Shown here: positions 8,676 through 17,205 of the stretch, in pieces
How the letters are laid out: each line of letters begins with the position of its first letter
How positions within the stretch are numbered: position 1 is the first letter of the stretch
From: Streptomyces sp. BA2
GTDB lineage: Bacteria > Actinomycetota > Actinomycetes > Streptomycetales > Streptomycetaceae
Assembly (NCBI RefSeq): GCF_009769735.1
Contig: NZ_WSRO01000002.1
Coordinates: 1,426,001 to 1,490,000, forward strand
Length of the DNA stretch: 64,000 nt
Reading direction: 5' to 3'
Program-made: the position numbers and the translations under genes
Notes under the pieces: generated by a model
Told to the model about the DNA's origin: nothing
Database searches by the model: none
What the model saw: only the letters and a program-made list of their open reading frames with translations

Positions 8676-10114
8676 CCCTGCTCGCGGCCCTCCTCCTCTG
8701 CGTCGGCGTGGCGCAGTCCGCCCCCGCCGCCGAGGGCCGCCCGTACACCAATCCGGTCAAGGCCCAGAAGGGCGCCGACCCCTGGATCTCCTACCACCAG
8801 GGCAACTACTACCTGGTGACGACGAGTTGGACCCACGTCATCACCATGCGCAAGTCGCCCACCCTGGCGGGACTGGCCACCGCGCCGAGCGTGCAGGTGT
8901 GGGACGGCAAGGCGGACAACGCCTCGCGCTGCTGCAACATCTGGGCGCCGGAGCTGCACTTCTCCGGCGGCCGGTGGTACCTCTACTACACGGCGGGCGA
9001 GGACAGCTCCGAGTTCGGCTCACAGCGCCTGCACGTCCTGGAGAGCGACGGTTCCGACCCCCAGGGCCCTTACCACTACAAGAACCGGCTGCAGCACTCC
9101 TCGCAGAGCGGCTGGCTCATCGACGGCAGCGTCATGACGGTCGGCGGCAAGCTGTATCTCCTGGCGAGCGCCTGGCAGGGCAGCAACCAGAACGTGCTGA
9201 TCGCCCCCATGTCCAACCCGTACACGGTCAGCGGCGCCTTCACCACCATCTCCTCGCCCACCCACGCCTGGGAGAAGGCGGGCTCGAACGTCAACGAGGG
9301 CCCCGAGGTGCTCCAGCGCGGCGGCAGGACCTTCGTCATCTTCTCGGCGAGCGGCTGCATGACCCCCGACTACAAGCTGGGGCAGCTCGAACTCACCGGC
9401 TCGAACCCGCTGGCCACGTCGTCCTGGACCAAGAAGTCCACGCCGGTCTTCCAGCGCGACGACGCGGCGGGCGTGTACGGCCCCGGCCACAACGGCTTCT
9501 TCAAGTCGCCGGACGGGACCGAGGACTGGATCGTCTACCACGCCAACGACTCCGCGTCCGACGGCTGCGACAACGGCCGTACGACACGGGCGCAGAAGTT
9601 CACCTGGAACGCCGACGGCACCCCGGCCTTCGGGAAGCCGGTCGCGCTCGGCACCACCCGCGCGGGCCCTTCGGGCGAGTCTGCGGCCACCCCCGCGGCG
9701 TACACCCTCACCCATCGCGGCAGCGGCAAGTGCCTTGAGGTGGCCGGAGGTTCGACCGCCGACGGCGCCAACGTCCAGCAGTGGAGCTGCGACGGCGGCA
9801 GCAACCAGAAGTGGCGGATCGAGGACCGCGCCGACGACACCAGCCGCCTGGTGAACGTCGCGAGCGGCAAGGTGCTCGACACGGCCGACTGCTCCGCCGC
9901 CGACGGGGCGGATCTGCGCCAGTGGTCGTGGCTGGACAACACCTGTCAGAGGTTCCGCCTCGTCACGACCGACGCGGGCTGGGTCCGCCTGACCAGTCAG
10001 GCCACCGGCAAGGTCGCCGACGTCGCCGACTGCTCGGCGGCGGACGGAGCCGACGTACGCCAGTGGTCCTGGCTCAACAACAACTGCCAGCAGTGGCAGC
10101 TGAAGCCGGCCTGA
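8657..10114 (+). CDS. Secreted GH43 arabinofuranosidase/exo-arabinanase with C-terminal ricin-B (CBM13-like) lectin domain
   Basis: 485 aa. A Sec signal (LLTLLAALLLCVGVAQSAPAAA-like stretch) precedes a GH43 propeller at about residues 28-340 with GADPWIS (base Asp), GWLIDGSVM (modulator Asp) and VNEGPEVL (acid Glu), a pattern seen in exo-acting subfamilies. Residues about 350-485 hold three ricin-B repeats with repeated QQWSC/RQWSW motifs (QxW), a sugar-binding trefoil. Other actinomycete enzymes of this type often carry CBM42 instead. ATG at 8657 overlaps the arabinanase by 19 bp, so expression is coupled. It probably trims arabinan ends or oligomers released by its neighbour. Exact subfamily is uncertain. 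Confidence 0.87.
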   Translation: MARRLLTLLAALLLCVGVAQSAPAAEGRPYTNPVKAQKGADPWISYHQGNYYLVTTSWTHVITMRKSPTLAGLATAPSVQVWDGKADNASRCCNIWAPELHFSGGRWYLYYTAGEDSSEFGSQRLHVLESDGSDPQGPYHYKNRLQHSSQSGWLIDGSVMTVGGKLYLLASAWQGSNQNVLIAPMSNPYTVSGAFTTISSPTHAWEKAGSNVNEGPEVLQRGGRTFVIFSASGCMTPDYKLGQLELTGSNPLATSSWTKKSTPVFQRDDAAGVYGPGHNGFFKSPDGTEDWIVYHANDSASDGCDNGRTTRAQKFTWNADGTPAFGKPVALGTTRAGPSGESAATPAAYTLTHRGSGKCLEVAGGSTADGANVQQWSCDGGSNQKWRIEDRADDTSRLVNVASGKVLDTADCSAADGADLRQWSWLDNTCQRFRLVTTDAGWVRLTSQATGKVADVADCSAADGADVRQWSWLNNNCQQWQLKPA

Positions 10115-10161
10115 TCCCCGCCCCGGACCTGCACACCCCTCTTCCCTGTCAGGAGTGCCCG

Positions 10162-11058
10162 ATGGGCCGCAACTCAGGCAGCACAGACAACGCGGACAGC
10201 ACAGACAGCGCAGTTCCCCCGCTGATCACCCTCACGAGCCGAAGACGCTTCCTGGTCGGCACCGCCGCCGCACTGGGCGCGAGCGGCGCCGTCCTGTCGG
10301 CGCCCGGCACCGCCGCCGCCACCGGACGCGACGGCGCGGACGCACGGGCCGTCACCACCTTGTACATCGCCAGTGACTCCACCGCGCAGACCTACAACGC
10401 GAATTTCTACCCCGAGGCGGGCTGGGGCCAGCTGCTTCCCCGCTCCTTCACCAAGAACGTCACGGTCGCCAACCGTGCCATCGGCGGGCGCAGTTCACGC
10501 TCGTTCATCGAGCAGGGACGACTCGCCGCCATCCACCAGGTGATCCGCCCGGACGACTATCTGTTCGTGCAGTTCGGCCACAACGACGCCACGGTGAGCA
10601 ACCCGGAGCGCTACACCTCGCCGGAGGACTACAAGGAGTACCTGCGCGAGGACTACATCAGGGCCACCCGCGCCCGCGGAGCGGTGCCGGTGGTCGTCAC
10701 GCCTGTCTCACGCCGTGAGTTCAACGCGAGCACCGGCGAGTTCAAGGTGTCCTTCCCCGCGTACGTGGCCGCCGCGCGGGCCGTGGCCGATGAGGAGGAC
10801 GCCCCGCTGGTCGATCTCTCCGAGCTCAGCCGCCGGTATCTGACGGAGCTCGGCGTGGAGGCGTCCAAGGGGGTGTTCCTGTGGCTGGCTCCGGGCCAGT
10901 ACCCCAACTTCCCGAACGGCGTGCAGGACAACACCCACTTCCAGGAGCGGGGAGCCCTCGAGATGTCGCGCCTGGTCGCAGGGGCGGTGGCCCGTCTCGG
11001 TCTTCCGCTCTCGGACGAGGTGGTGCCTGCGGGGCGGCGGCCGGTGGCCGCCCCGTAA
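10162..11058 (+). CDS. Secreted CE12 rhamnogalacturonan acetylesterase (SGNH hydrolase)
   Basis: 298 aa. Removes acetyl groups from rhamnogalacturonan, exposing pectin to lyases. A Tat signal (SRRRFLVGTAAALG) precedes a single SGNH domain: block I IASDSTAQ (nucleophile Ser), block II AIGGRSSRSF (Gly), block III FGHND (Asn), block V DNTHF (Asp/His). The AGWGQLLP and NRAIGGRSSRSF strings are typical of CE12. CAGGAG lies upstream of ATG at 10162, 47 bp after the GH43 gene, so it is probably the third gene of the promoter A operon. A strong hairpin follows. Confidence 0.9.
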   Translation: MGRNSGSTDNADSTDSAVPPLITLTSRRRFLVGTAAALGASGAVLSAPGTAAATGRDGADARAVTTLYIASDSTAQTYNANFYPEAGWGQLLPRSFTKNVTVANRAIGGRSSRSFIEQGRLAAIHQVIRPDDYLFVQFGHNDATVSNPERYTSPEDYKEYLREDYIRATRARGAVPVVVTPVSRREFNASTGEFKVSFPAYVAAARAVADEEDAPLVDLSELSRRYLTELGVEASKGVFLWLAPGQYPNFPNGVQDNTHFQERGALEMSRLVAGAVARLGLPLSDEVVPAGRRPVAAP

Positions 11059-11063
11059 CAGAA

Positions 11064-11095
11064 GCGGGCGCGGCGGCAACGTCCGCCGTGCCCGC
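11064..11095 (+). terminator. Strong hairpin between esterase and pectate lyase genes
   Basis: 13-bp stem with one G-U pair (arms 11064-11076 and 11083-11095) and a 6-base loop, starting 5 bp after the esterase stop. It may terminate the arabinanase-esterase transcript or attenuate read-through into the lyase. Confidence 0.65.
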
Positions 11096-11151
11096 GGCGA
11101 CAGGCAAGGGGGCGGGACCGACCCACCCCCCGAATGACCGGAGGACAACTC

Positions 11152-12180
11152 ATGCACGGAGCGCGCGGGACGAGCGCGAGGGCCAGGCGGATCGGCGTGG
11201 CCGCGGTGGCCGGGGCCGCGATCGTCGGGGCGGTCGCCTGGAGCGGGAACGCCGCCGAGACGTCCGGGGCCGGCGGCAGCGGCGTCACGACGCCGAAGCC
11301 CGCGGCGGCGGTCGCGGGCCAGGCGGTCGGCTTCGGCGCCGGCACCACGGGCGGCGGCAACGCGACCGCCACCACGGTGAAGACGCTCGCGGCGTTCAAG
11401 GCCGCGGTCGGAGGCAACAGCGCCAAGGTGGTGAGGGTCGACGGTCTGATCTCCCTGTCAGGTCAGGTCGACATCGGCTCCCACACCACGGTGCTCGGCG
11501 TCGGTTCGGCCTCCGGGTTCACCGGCGGCGGTCTTCGCATCAAGGAGGCCACCAACGTCGTCGTACAGAACCTCAACATCAGCAAGCCCGTCGCGCCCGC
11601 CGACGGGATCACGGTCCAGGAGTCCACGAAGGTGTGGATCGACCACAACTCCTTCTCCGCGGACCGCGAGCACGACAAGGACCACTACGACGGCCTGCTC
11701 GACATCACGCACGCCTCCGACGACGTCACCGTCTCCTGGAACACCTTCAAGGACCACTTCAAGGGCTCTCTCGTCGGGCACAGCGACAACAACGGCGACG
11801 AGGACACCGGTCATCTGAAGGTGACCTACCACCACAACCACTTCAGCAACATCTACTCGCGCATCCCGAGCCTGCGCTTCGGCACCGGGCACTTCTACGA
11901 CAACTACGTCCAGGGCGCGGACACCGGGGCGCACTCCCGGATGGGTGCGCGGATGCTGGTCGAGAACAACGTCTTCCGCGACACGAAGGTGGCCATCACG
12001 ACCAGCCGCAGCAGCGACGAGGACGGCTACGCGGTCGCGCGGGGCAACGATCTCGGGGGCGCCGCCACCGAGATCTCCCAAGCGGGCGACTTCACCAAGC
12101 CGCCGTACACCTACACGGCCGAGCCCGCCTCGTCCGTCGTCGGCACGGTGACGAACGGGGCGGGCGCCGGCAAGCTCTGA
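11152..12180 (+). CDS. Secreted PL1 pectate lyase
   Basis: 342 aa. Cleaves polygalacturonate by beta-elimination, needing calcium. Signal peptide followed by a right-handed parallel beta-helix with PL1 signatures: KVWIDHNSF, the Ca-binding acidic segment YDGLLDITHASDDVTVSWNTF, and the catalytic-Arg region YSRIPSLRFGTGHFYDN. GGAGGA sits 6 bp before ATG 11152, so this start is preferred over ATG 11134. It is separated from the esterase by a hairpin, and no independent promoter was recognised. Backbone lyase, complementary to the arabinan and acetyl-removing enzymes upstream. Confidence 0.93.
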   Translation: MHGARGTSARARRIGVAAVAGAAIVGAVAWSGNAAETSGAGGSGVTTPKPAAAVAGQAVGFGAGTTGGGNATATTVKTLAAFKAAVGGNSAKVVRVDGLISLSGQVDIGSHTTVLGVGSASGFTGGGLRIKEATNVVVQNLNISKPVAPADGITVQESTKVWIDHNSFSADREHDKDHYDGLLDITHASDDVTVSWNTFKDHFKGSLVGHSDNNGDEDTGHLKVTYHHNHFSNIYSRIPSLRFGTGHFYDNYVQGADTGAHSRMGARMLVENNVFRDTKVAITTSRSSDEDGYAVARGNDLGGAATEISQAGDFTKPPYTYTAEPASSVVGTVTNGAGAGKL

Positions 12181-12197
12181 CCCCTCAGGGCCGGGGC

Positions 12198-13712
12198 TCA
12201 TCCCAGCCGGATCACGTTCCATGACAGCGGCTCCAGGACGGCGCGCAACGTGCCGTCCTGGACTGCTGTCCCGGTGACGCCGTGCGGGGTGACGCGCTCC
12301 GGCTCCGCGAGGGTGTTGCGGGCGTCCGGGTCCGCGTCGGCGAGGGCGCTGTGCTCGATGACGCTCGTCAACTCAAGGCCGTGGAGGGCGACTTCGAGGG
12401 GCAGTGGTTCGCTCTGGCTCCGGTTGACCGCGAAGACCGTGACGGTGCCGTCATCGGCGCGTACGGCCGTCGCGTGCAGCAGGGGCACGTCGCCGAACTT
12501 CGGCGTCGCGTGCTCGGGCGAGTCCACGCGTACGTCGAGGACCTGGCCGCGGCCGTGCCGCGAGGCCTGCGCGAAGGGGAAGAAGGTGGTCTGCCGCCAG
12601 GCCGGGCCGCCCGGCTCGGTCAGGATCGGCGCGATGACGTTGACCAGCTGGGCCAGGCAGGCGACGGCCACCCGGTCGGCGTGCCGCAGGAGGGCGATCA
12701 GGAGCGAGCCGACGACGACCGCGTCGGTGACGGTGTAGTTGTCCTCCAGGAGGCGCGGTGCCTCGGGCCAGCCACGCAGGCTCTTCTCGACCTCGGGGTG
12801 CGGCCGGGACTGGTACCAGACGTTCCACTCGTCGAAGGACAGGTTGATCTTCTTCTTGGACTTCAGGCGGGCGCCTACGTGGTCGCAGGTGGCGACGACG
12901 TTCTCGATGAAGGACTCCATGTCGACGGCGGAGGCGAGGAACGAGTCACGGTCGCCGTCGGTCTCTTCGTAGTAGGCGTGCAGGGAGATGTGGTCGACGA
13001 GGTCGTAGGTCTCGGCCAGGACCGTGGCCTCCCACGCGGCGAAGGTCTCCATGGACTGGCCGGAACTGCCGCAGGCGACCAGCTCGACGTCCGGGTCGGC
13101 CTGGCGCATCGCGCGTGCGGTCTCGGCGGCGAGGCGTCCGTACTCCTCGGCGGTCTTGTGGCCGGTCTGCCACGGGCCGTCCATCTCGTTGCCCAGGCAC
13201 CACATCCGGATGCCGAAGGGGTTCTTGTCGCCGTGCGCGGCACGGAGGTCCGAAAGCGCGGTGCCAGAAGGGTGGTTGGCGTACTCCTGGAGTTCGAGGG
13301 CCTCTTCGACGCCCCGCGTGCCGAGGTTCACCGCCATCATCGGTTCGGCCTGCGGGCCGAGCTTGCGGAGGAAGGCCATGTACTCGGAGAGGCCGAAGCG
13401 GTTGCTCTCCGTGGAGTGCCAGGCGAGGTCGAGGCGGCGCGGCCGCTCGTCGGCGGGGCCGACGGAGTCCTCCCACTTGTACCCCGAGACGAAGTTGCCG
13501 CCGGGGTAGCGGATGGTGGTCACGCCGAGTTCGCGGATCAGGCCGAGCACGTCGGTGCGCAGGCCCGCCTCGTCGGCCGAGGGGTGGCCCGGTTCGTGGA
13601 TGCCGGTGTAGACGCAGCGGCCGAGGTGCTCGACGAAGGAGCCGAAGAGCCGCGGGTCGACCTCGCCCACGGCGAAGGCGGGGTCGAGGGTGAAGCGGGC
13701 GGTACGGGTCAT
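12198..13712 (-). CDS. abfA: GH51 alpha-L-arabinofuranosidase, intracellular
   Basis: 504 aa, the standard size of intracellular GH51 enzymes; there is no signal peptide. It releases arabinose from imported arabino-oligosaccharides. The acid/base is Glu176 in CLGNEMDGPW and the nucleophile Glu295 in SFDEWNVWY; other GH51 marks are FGSFVEHLGRCVY and TIRYPGGNFVSGY. GAGGGGA precedes ATG 13712. It ends 17 bp from the convergent pectate lyase stop. Its promoter (13765-13793) and tandem operator (13728-13762) match the set that controls the secreted arabinan enzymes, which fits a role in the cytoplasmic last step of the pathway. Confidence 0.95.
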   Translation of the reverse strand: MTRTARFTLDPAFAVGEVDPRLFGSFVEHLGRCVYTGIHEPGHPSADEAGLRTDVLGLIRELGVTTIRYPGGNFVSGYKWEDSVGPADERPRRLDLAWHSTESNRFGLSEYMAFLRKLGPQAEPMMAVNLGTRGVEEALELQEYANHPSGTALSDLRAAHGDKNPFGIRMWCLGNEMDGPWQTGHKTAEEYGRLAAETARAMRQADPDVELVACGSSGQSMETFAAWEATVLAETYDLVDHISLHAYYEETDGDRDSFLASAVDMESFIENVVATCDHVGARLKSKKKINLSFDEWNVWYQSRPHPEVEKSLRGWPEAPRLLEDNYTVTDAVVVGSLLIALLRHADRVAVACLAQLVNVIAPILTEPGGPAWRQTTFFPFAQASRHGRGQVLDVRVDSPEHATPKFGDVPLLHATAVRADDGTVTVFAVNRSQSEPLPLEVALHGLELTSVIEHSALADADPDARNTLAEPERVTPHGVTGTAVQDGTLRAVLEPLSWNVIRLG

Positions 13713-13727
13713 GGTCCCCTCAACTTG

Positions 13728-13762
13728 GTTCGATATACCGGACGTTGAACGATTTCCCGGAC
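13728..13762 (-). promoter_or_regulatory. Tandem 16-bp operator, site B
   Basis: Read in the direction of transcription: GTCCGGGAAATCGTTC (13747-13762), 3 bp, GTCCGGTATATCGAAC (13728-13743). Start-to-start spacing is 19 bp, starting 2 bp after the -10. Same set as sites A, C, D and E. Confidence 0.65.
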
Positions 13763-13764
13763 AG

Positions 13765-13793
13765 ACGGTAAGGCGGGCGCCGCCGGGGGTCAA
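13765..13793 (-). promoter_or_regulatory. Predicted promoter B (abfA)
   Basis: Minus strand TTGACC (13788-13793), 17 bp, TACCGT (13765-13770), placed between the amidohydrolase stop and abfA. Same spacing and -10 type as promoters A, C, D and E. Confidence 0.7.
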
Positions 13794-13800
13794 TGGGTCG

Positions 13801-14835
13801 TCACACCCCTTCGTCCGGCAGCCGCATCAGGCGCCGGATGTTGCGGTGATAGATCTGGTCGCGTGCGGTGTCCGTGAGGTCAAGGGCGTCGATGACGCGG
13901 ATCGTCTCGCGGATGTAAAGCGGTCCGCCCTCGGGGTCGAAGGGGCAGTCGGTGCCGAACAGAACGTGGCCGGCACCGAAGAAGTCCAGGCCGCACCGGG
14001 TGCCGATGGCGGAGCCCGACAGCGCGGTGTCGGCGTAGAACCGGCGGAAGTAGTCCAGCGGCCGCTGCGGCAATCGCTCGCGGCGCAGCCGCTCGAAGTC
14101 CTCGCCGGCCGTGCGGCTGCCGAGCTGGTCGCTCCAGCCCAGGCCGATCCTTCCTTCCAGGTAGGGGATCATCGCCCCCAGGTGATGGGTGATGATCTTG
14201 ATGTCCGGGTGCCGCTCGAGCAGGCCGGAGAAGACGAGCCGGGCCATGGCGACGCTGGTCTCGTAGGGCCAGCCGAGTGCCCACCAGATCTCGTACGCGG
14301 AGGTGTCCTCGGTGGCGTAGTCCGCGAAGGCGGCGCTGCGGGTCGGGTGCATCCAGATCGGCAGATCCCGCGCCGCCATCTCGGCGAACACGGCCCGGAA
14401 GGCCGGGTCGTCCAGCGGCCTGCCGTTGACGTTGGTGAACACCTGCACGCCGCGCGCCCCCAAGTCATCGATGGAGAAGGCCAGTTCGGCGAGCGCGGCA
14501 TCCGGGTTGTTCATCGGCAGAGCCGCGACGAACGCCGGGAACCTGTCGGGGTGACGCGCGCACAGCTCGTGCATCGACGTGTTGGCGAGCCGCGCGAGGG
14601 CCGGTGACGCGGACGGCCCGGCGAGCAGTTCGATCGGCGGCGATGACAGCGTCAGCACCTGCTGGTAGCCCTCGCCGAACTCGTCCATCATCCGCAGCCG
14701 CGCGTCGAGATCGTGCAGCGCGGACAGTTCGAGCCACCGCTTGAGGGCACCCGTGTCGACGGCGAGCTCGCGCATGCGCGCGAAGTACGGCGCGGGCAGG
14801 ATGTGGCTGTACGCGTCTAGCTTGTGGACGCTCAT
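13801..14835 (-). CDS. Amidohydrolase-2 family metal-dependent hydrolase/decarboxylase
   Basis: 344 aa, the size of the ACMSD/gamma-resorcylate decarboxylase branch. Visible metal-site motifs are IITHHLGAMIPY (His) and VLFGTDCPFDPEGG (Asp). The N-terminal motif is LDAYSHILP: the usual HxH reads YxH, so the first His ligand is replaced by Tyr. WMHPTRS and YADTALSG also fit the family. It is the last gene of a five-gene operon, overlapping the permease stop by 4 bp (ATGA). Its substrate is presumably what the ABC system imports, perhaps an aromatic or unsaturated carboxylate, but the sequence does not show which. Cytoplasmic. Confidence 0.82.
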   Translation of the reverse strand: MSVHKLDAYSHILPAPYFARMRELAVDTGALKRWLELSALHDLDARLRMMDEFGEGYQQVLTLSSPPIELLAGPSASPALARLANTSMHELCARHPDRFPAFVAALPMNNPDAALAELAFSIDDLGARGVQVFTNVNGRPLDDPAFRAVFAEMAARDLPIWMHPTRSAAFADYATEDTSAYEIWWALGWPYETSVAMARLVFSGLLERHPDIKIITHHLGAMIPYLEGRIGLGWSDQLGSRTAGEDFERLRRERLPQRPLDYFRRFYADTALSGSAIGTRCGLDFFGAGHVLFGTDCPFDPEGGPLYIRETIRVIDALDLTDTARDQIYHRNIRRLMRLPDEGV

Positions 14836-15587
14836 CGGTATCCCCTCGACGTCTTCGGAACCCAGCGGGTGACCCTGCGGTCGACGGCCTGGACCAGCGC
14901 GGTGGCTCCGAGCGCGACCGCGATCACGACCAGGAGCACGGCGAGAACGCCCGCGCTGTCGAAGCGCCCGCCCGCCTCGGTGACGACGTGTCCCAGGCCG
15001 ACGACGGCGATGAACATCTCGCCGTTGATCATTCCGGTGACGGCGCGGCCGATGCCGAGACGCACGCCGGCCATGATCATGGGGGCGGTGGCCGGCAGCA
15101 CGACGCGCAGCAGCACCTGCCCTTCGCCCGCGCCGTAGGAGCGCGCCATCTCCACCAGCTGTGCGGGGGCGGACCGCACGGCCGACGCCGTGTTCACGAT
15201 GATGACGAACATCGCGTACATGACCACCACCGCGACGACGGAGGCACGGCCCGCGCCGAGCAGGGCGAAGAAGACCGGTGCGAAGACCAGCGACGGGGCC
15301 GTCAGGAGCGCGTACACATACACGCCGAGCGCGGCGTCGGCCTTTCGCCAATGGCCCATGGCCATGCCGATGGCGAGGCCAGCTACGAGGGAAATGGCGA
15401 ACCCCAGGGCCAGGTTGACGAGGCTGTCGCGCAGACTGGCGTAGATCAGTCCTTCGGCGGCCAGTTCGCGCAGCCGGGCCAGGACCGTGCTCAGCGGCGG
15501 GAAGAACGACGCGTCCGCCAGGCGCCCGGTCAGCTCCCAGGCCATGGCGCCGACCGCGAGGCTGATCGGTGCGGCCGGCGCGTTCAC
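14832..15587 (-). CDS. ABC transporter permease (SsuC/TauC type), second of two
   Basis: 251 aa with about six membrane segments (ALGFAISLVAGLAIGMAMG, ASVVAVVVMYAMFVIIVNTA, VLAVLLVVIAVALGATALV). The EAA-like cytoplasmic loop is MARSYGAGEGQVLLRVVLPATAP. It belongs to the nitrate/taurine/sulfonate importer class. GTG at 15587 overlaps the ATPase stop (GTGA) and its own stop overlaps the amidohydrolase start (ATGA). A second, different permease lies on the other side of the ATPase, so the importer probably has a heterodimeric membrane core, whereas Ssu/Tau systems usually encode one permease. Confidence 0.9.
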   Translation of the reverse strand: MNAPAAPISLAVGAMAWELTGRLADASFFPPLSTVLARLRELAAEGLIYASLRDSLVNLALGFAISLVAGLAIGMAMGHWRKADAALGVYVYALLTAPSLVFAPVFFALLGAGRASVVAVVVMYAMFVIIVNTASAVRSAPAQLVEMARSYGAGEGQVLLRVVLPATAPMIMAGVRLGIGRAVTGMINGEMFIAVVGLGHVVTEAGGRFDSAGVLAVLLVVIAVALGATALVQAVDRRVTRWVPKTSRGYR

Positions 15588-16378
15588 CGGGCCACCTTCG
15601 ACGGGCGGTGCTCGGTGTGCATCTCGCGGAGCCGCTCCCAGAGGTACGCCGTGATCTCGGTGTACCTGCCCGACCGTTCCAGCGAGGCGACGTCGGCGGA
15701 GCGCGGCCGGGGCAGGTCCACGGGCACGATGTCCGCTATCCGGCCGGGCCGGGCGCTCATCAGGACGACGCGGTCTCCGAGGAGCACGGCCTCCGCCATG
15801 CTGTGGGTGATGAACACGACGGTCAGCCGGTGTTCCTCCCAGATCGACAGAAGCTCCTCCTGAAGCAGCCGCCGGGTCTGCTCGTCCACCGCTCCGAACG
15901 GCTCGTCCATGAGCAGGACCTGGGGTTCCACGGCCAACGCCCGTGCGATGCCCACGCGTTGCTGCATGCCGCCGGACAACTCGCCGGGCAGCTTGCTCTC
16001 GAAGCCCGCGAGGCCCACCGTCCCGATCAGCGAACGGGCACGCTCCTCGCGTTCGGCCCGGCCGACACCGCGCATCCGCAGGCCGAAGGCGACGTTGTCG
16101 AGGACGCTCGCCCAGGGCAGCAGCGCGAAGTTCTGGAAGACGACGCTGCGGTCGGGGCCGGGGCCGCGCACCGGTGCGCCGTCGATGAGGATGTCGCCGG
16201 CGTCCCAGGGGGTAAGACCGGCAACGGCCTTCAGCAGGGTGGTCTTCCCGCAGCCGCTGGGCCCGAGCACGGTCAGGAATTCGTTCGCGCCCACCTCCAG
16301 GTCCACGTCCCGCAGCGCTTGGACGGTGGTGCCGTCCTGTCCGACGAAGCTCTTGCCCAGTCCTTGGATCGCGATCAC
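15584..16378 (-). CDS. ABC transporter ATP-binding protein (SsuB/TauB type)
   Basis: 264 aa with a complete nucleotide-binding domain: Walker A GPSGCGKTT, Q-loop FQNFALLPW, signature LSGGMQQRVGIARAL, Walker B VLLMDEPFGAVDE, and switch His in VFITHSMAEA. GTG at 16378 is chosen because AGGAGG lies upstream and GTGA overlaps the preceding permease stop. It is sandwiched between the two permease genes and presumably energises both. This dedicated ATPase contrasts with the two CUT1 sugar systems in the window, which encode none. Confidence 0.93.
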   Translation of the reverse strand: MIAIQGLGKSFVGQDGTTVQALRDVDLEVGANEFLTVLGPSGCGKTTLLKAVAGLTPWDAGDILIDGAPVRGPGPDRSVVFQNFALLPWASVLDNVAFGLRMRGVGRAEREERARSLIGTVGLAGFESKLPGELSGGMQQRVGIARALAVEPQVLLMDEPFGAVDEQTRRLLQEELLSIWEEHRLTVVFITHSMAEAVLLGDRVVLMSARPGRIADIVPVDLPRPRSADVASLERSGRYTEITAYLWERLREMHTEHRPSKVAR

Positions 16379-17205
16379 CGAGTGCCTCCTGCCGTCTGTG
16401 TCCGTGCCCATCGGGTCAGCTCGCGTTCGCCCCACCCGGCGAGAGAGATCAGGAGCAGCGCCTCCGCCAGGATGATCAGGACGGAGCCGTAGAGCTGCGG
16501 CGCCTTGAGCAGGCCGCGGTACTTCAGGATCAGACCGCCCAACCCGTCGGAGACCATGAGCAGTTCGACGATGACCATGCCGGTGACCGCGCGGCCGATG
16601 CCGAGCCGGACGCCGGTCATGACCGCGGGGAGGGCGCCGGGCAGCAGGATCCGGGTCCAGATCTGCCGTTCGCCGGCCCCGAAGGAGCGGGCCATCTCGA
16701 TCAGCGAGGGATCCACCTGTCGCACACCGGCCCGGCAGTTCACCACCACCATCACGACCGAGAAGACGGTGACCAGCAGGACCCGCGAGGTCAGCCCCAC
16801 GCCCACCGACATCACGAGCAGCGGAATGATCGCGGCCATGGGGGTGACGAGGAGGATGTTGAGGTAGACGTCCGTGTACCGCTCGAGCAGCCTGAACCGG
16901 CCGAGGACGATACCCGCCGGGACGCCGACGGCGAGGGCGAGGGCGAAGCCGAGGACGAGCGCCTGGTTGCTGACGTACAGGGCGTGCCACAGCTCCGCGT
17001 CGGTGAGGAGCCCGGCCGTGGCCAGGACCGTCTCGGCGAAGCCCGGCAGGAGCAGGCCGCCCCGCTCGCGGGCGTAGAGCTCCCAGGCCGTGGCGAAGAC
17101 CACGAACGTGAGGAGCTGGTAGGGCCAGTTGGCGTCCAGGACCCGTCGGCGAGCCGCCGCGGCCGTCACGACGCGTCCCTGATGGGCTCCCTGATGAACC
17201 GTCAT
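16375..17205 (-). CDS. ABC transporter permease (SsuC/TauC type), first of two
   Basis: 276 aa with about six membrane segments; cytoplasmic coupling loop MARSFGAGERQIWTRILLPGALP, very like that of the second permease but with otherwise diverged sequence. Both share the TGVRLGIGRAVTGM / AGVRLGIGRAVTGM block, suggesting ancient duplication. ATG at 17205 overlaps the binding-protein stop in ATGA. A basic, hydrophilic N-terminal tail of about 30 residues precedes the first helix. Confidence 0.9.
   Translation of the reverse strand: MTVHQGAHQGRVVTAAAARRRVLDANWPYQLLTFVVFATAWELYARERGGLLLPGFAETVLATAGLLTDAELWHALYVSNQALVLGFALALAVGVPAGIVLGRFRLLERYTDVYLNILLVTPMAAIIPLLVMSVGVGLTSRVLLVTVFSVVMVVVNCRAGVRQVDPSLIEMARSFGAGERQIWTRILLPGALPAVMTGVRLGIGRAVTGMVIVELLMVSDGLGGLILKYRGLLKAPQLYGSVLIILAEALLLISLAGWGERELTRWARTQTAGGTR

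Noticed and set aside
7385..10114. An open frame of 909 codons that would fuse a basic Arg/Pro-rich leader to the second GH43 enzyme.
   Set aside because: The first 420 codons are the out-of-frame shadow of the arabinanase; the real gene starts at 8657 with a signal peptide.
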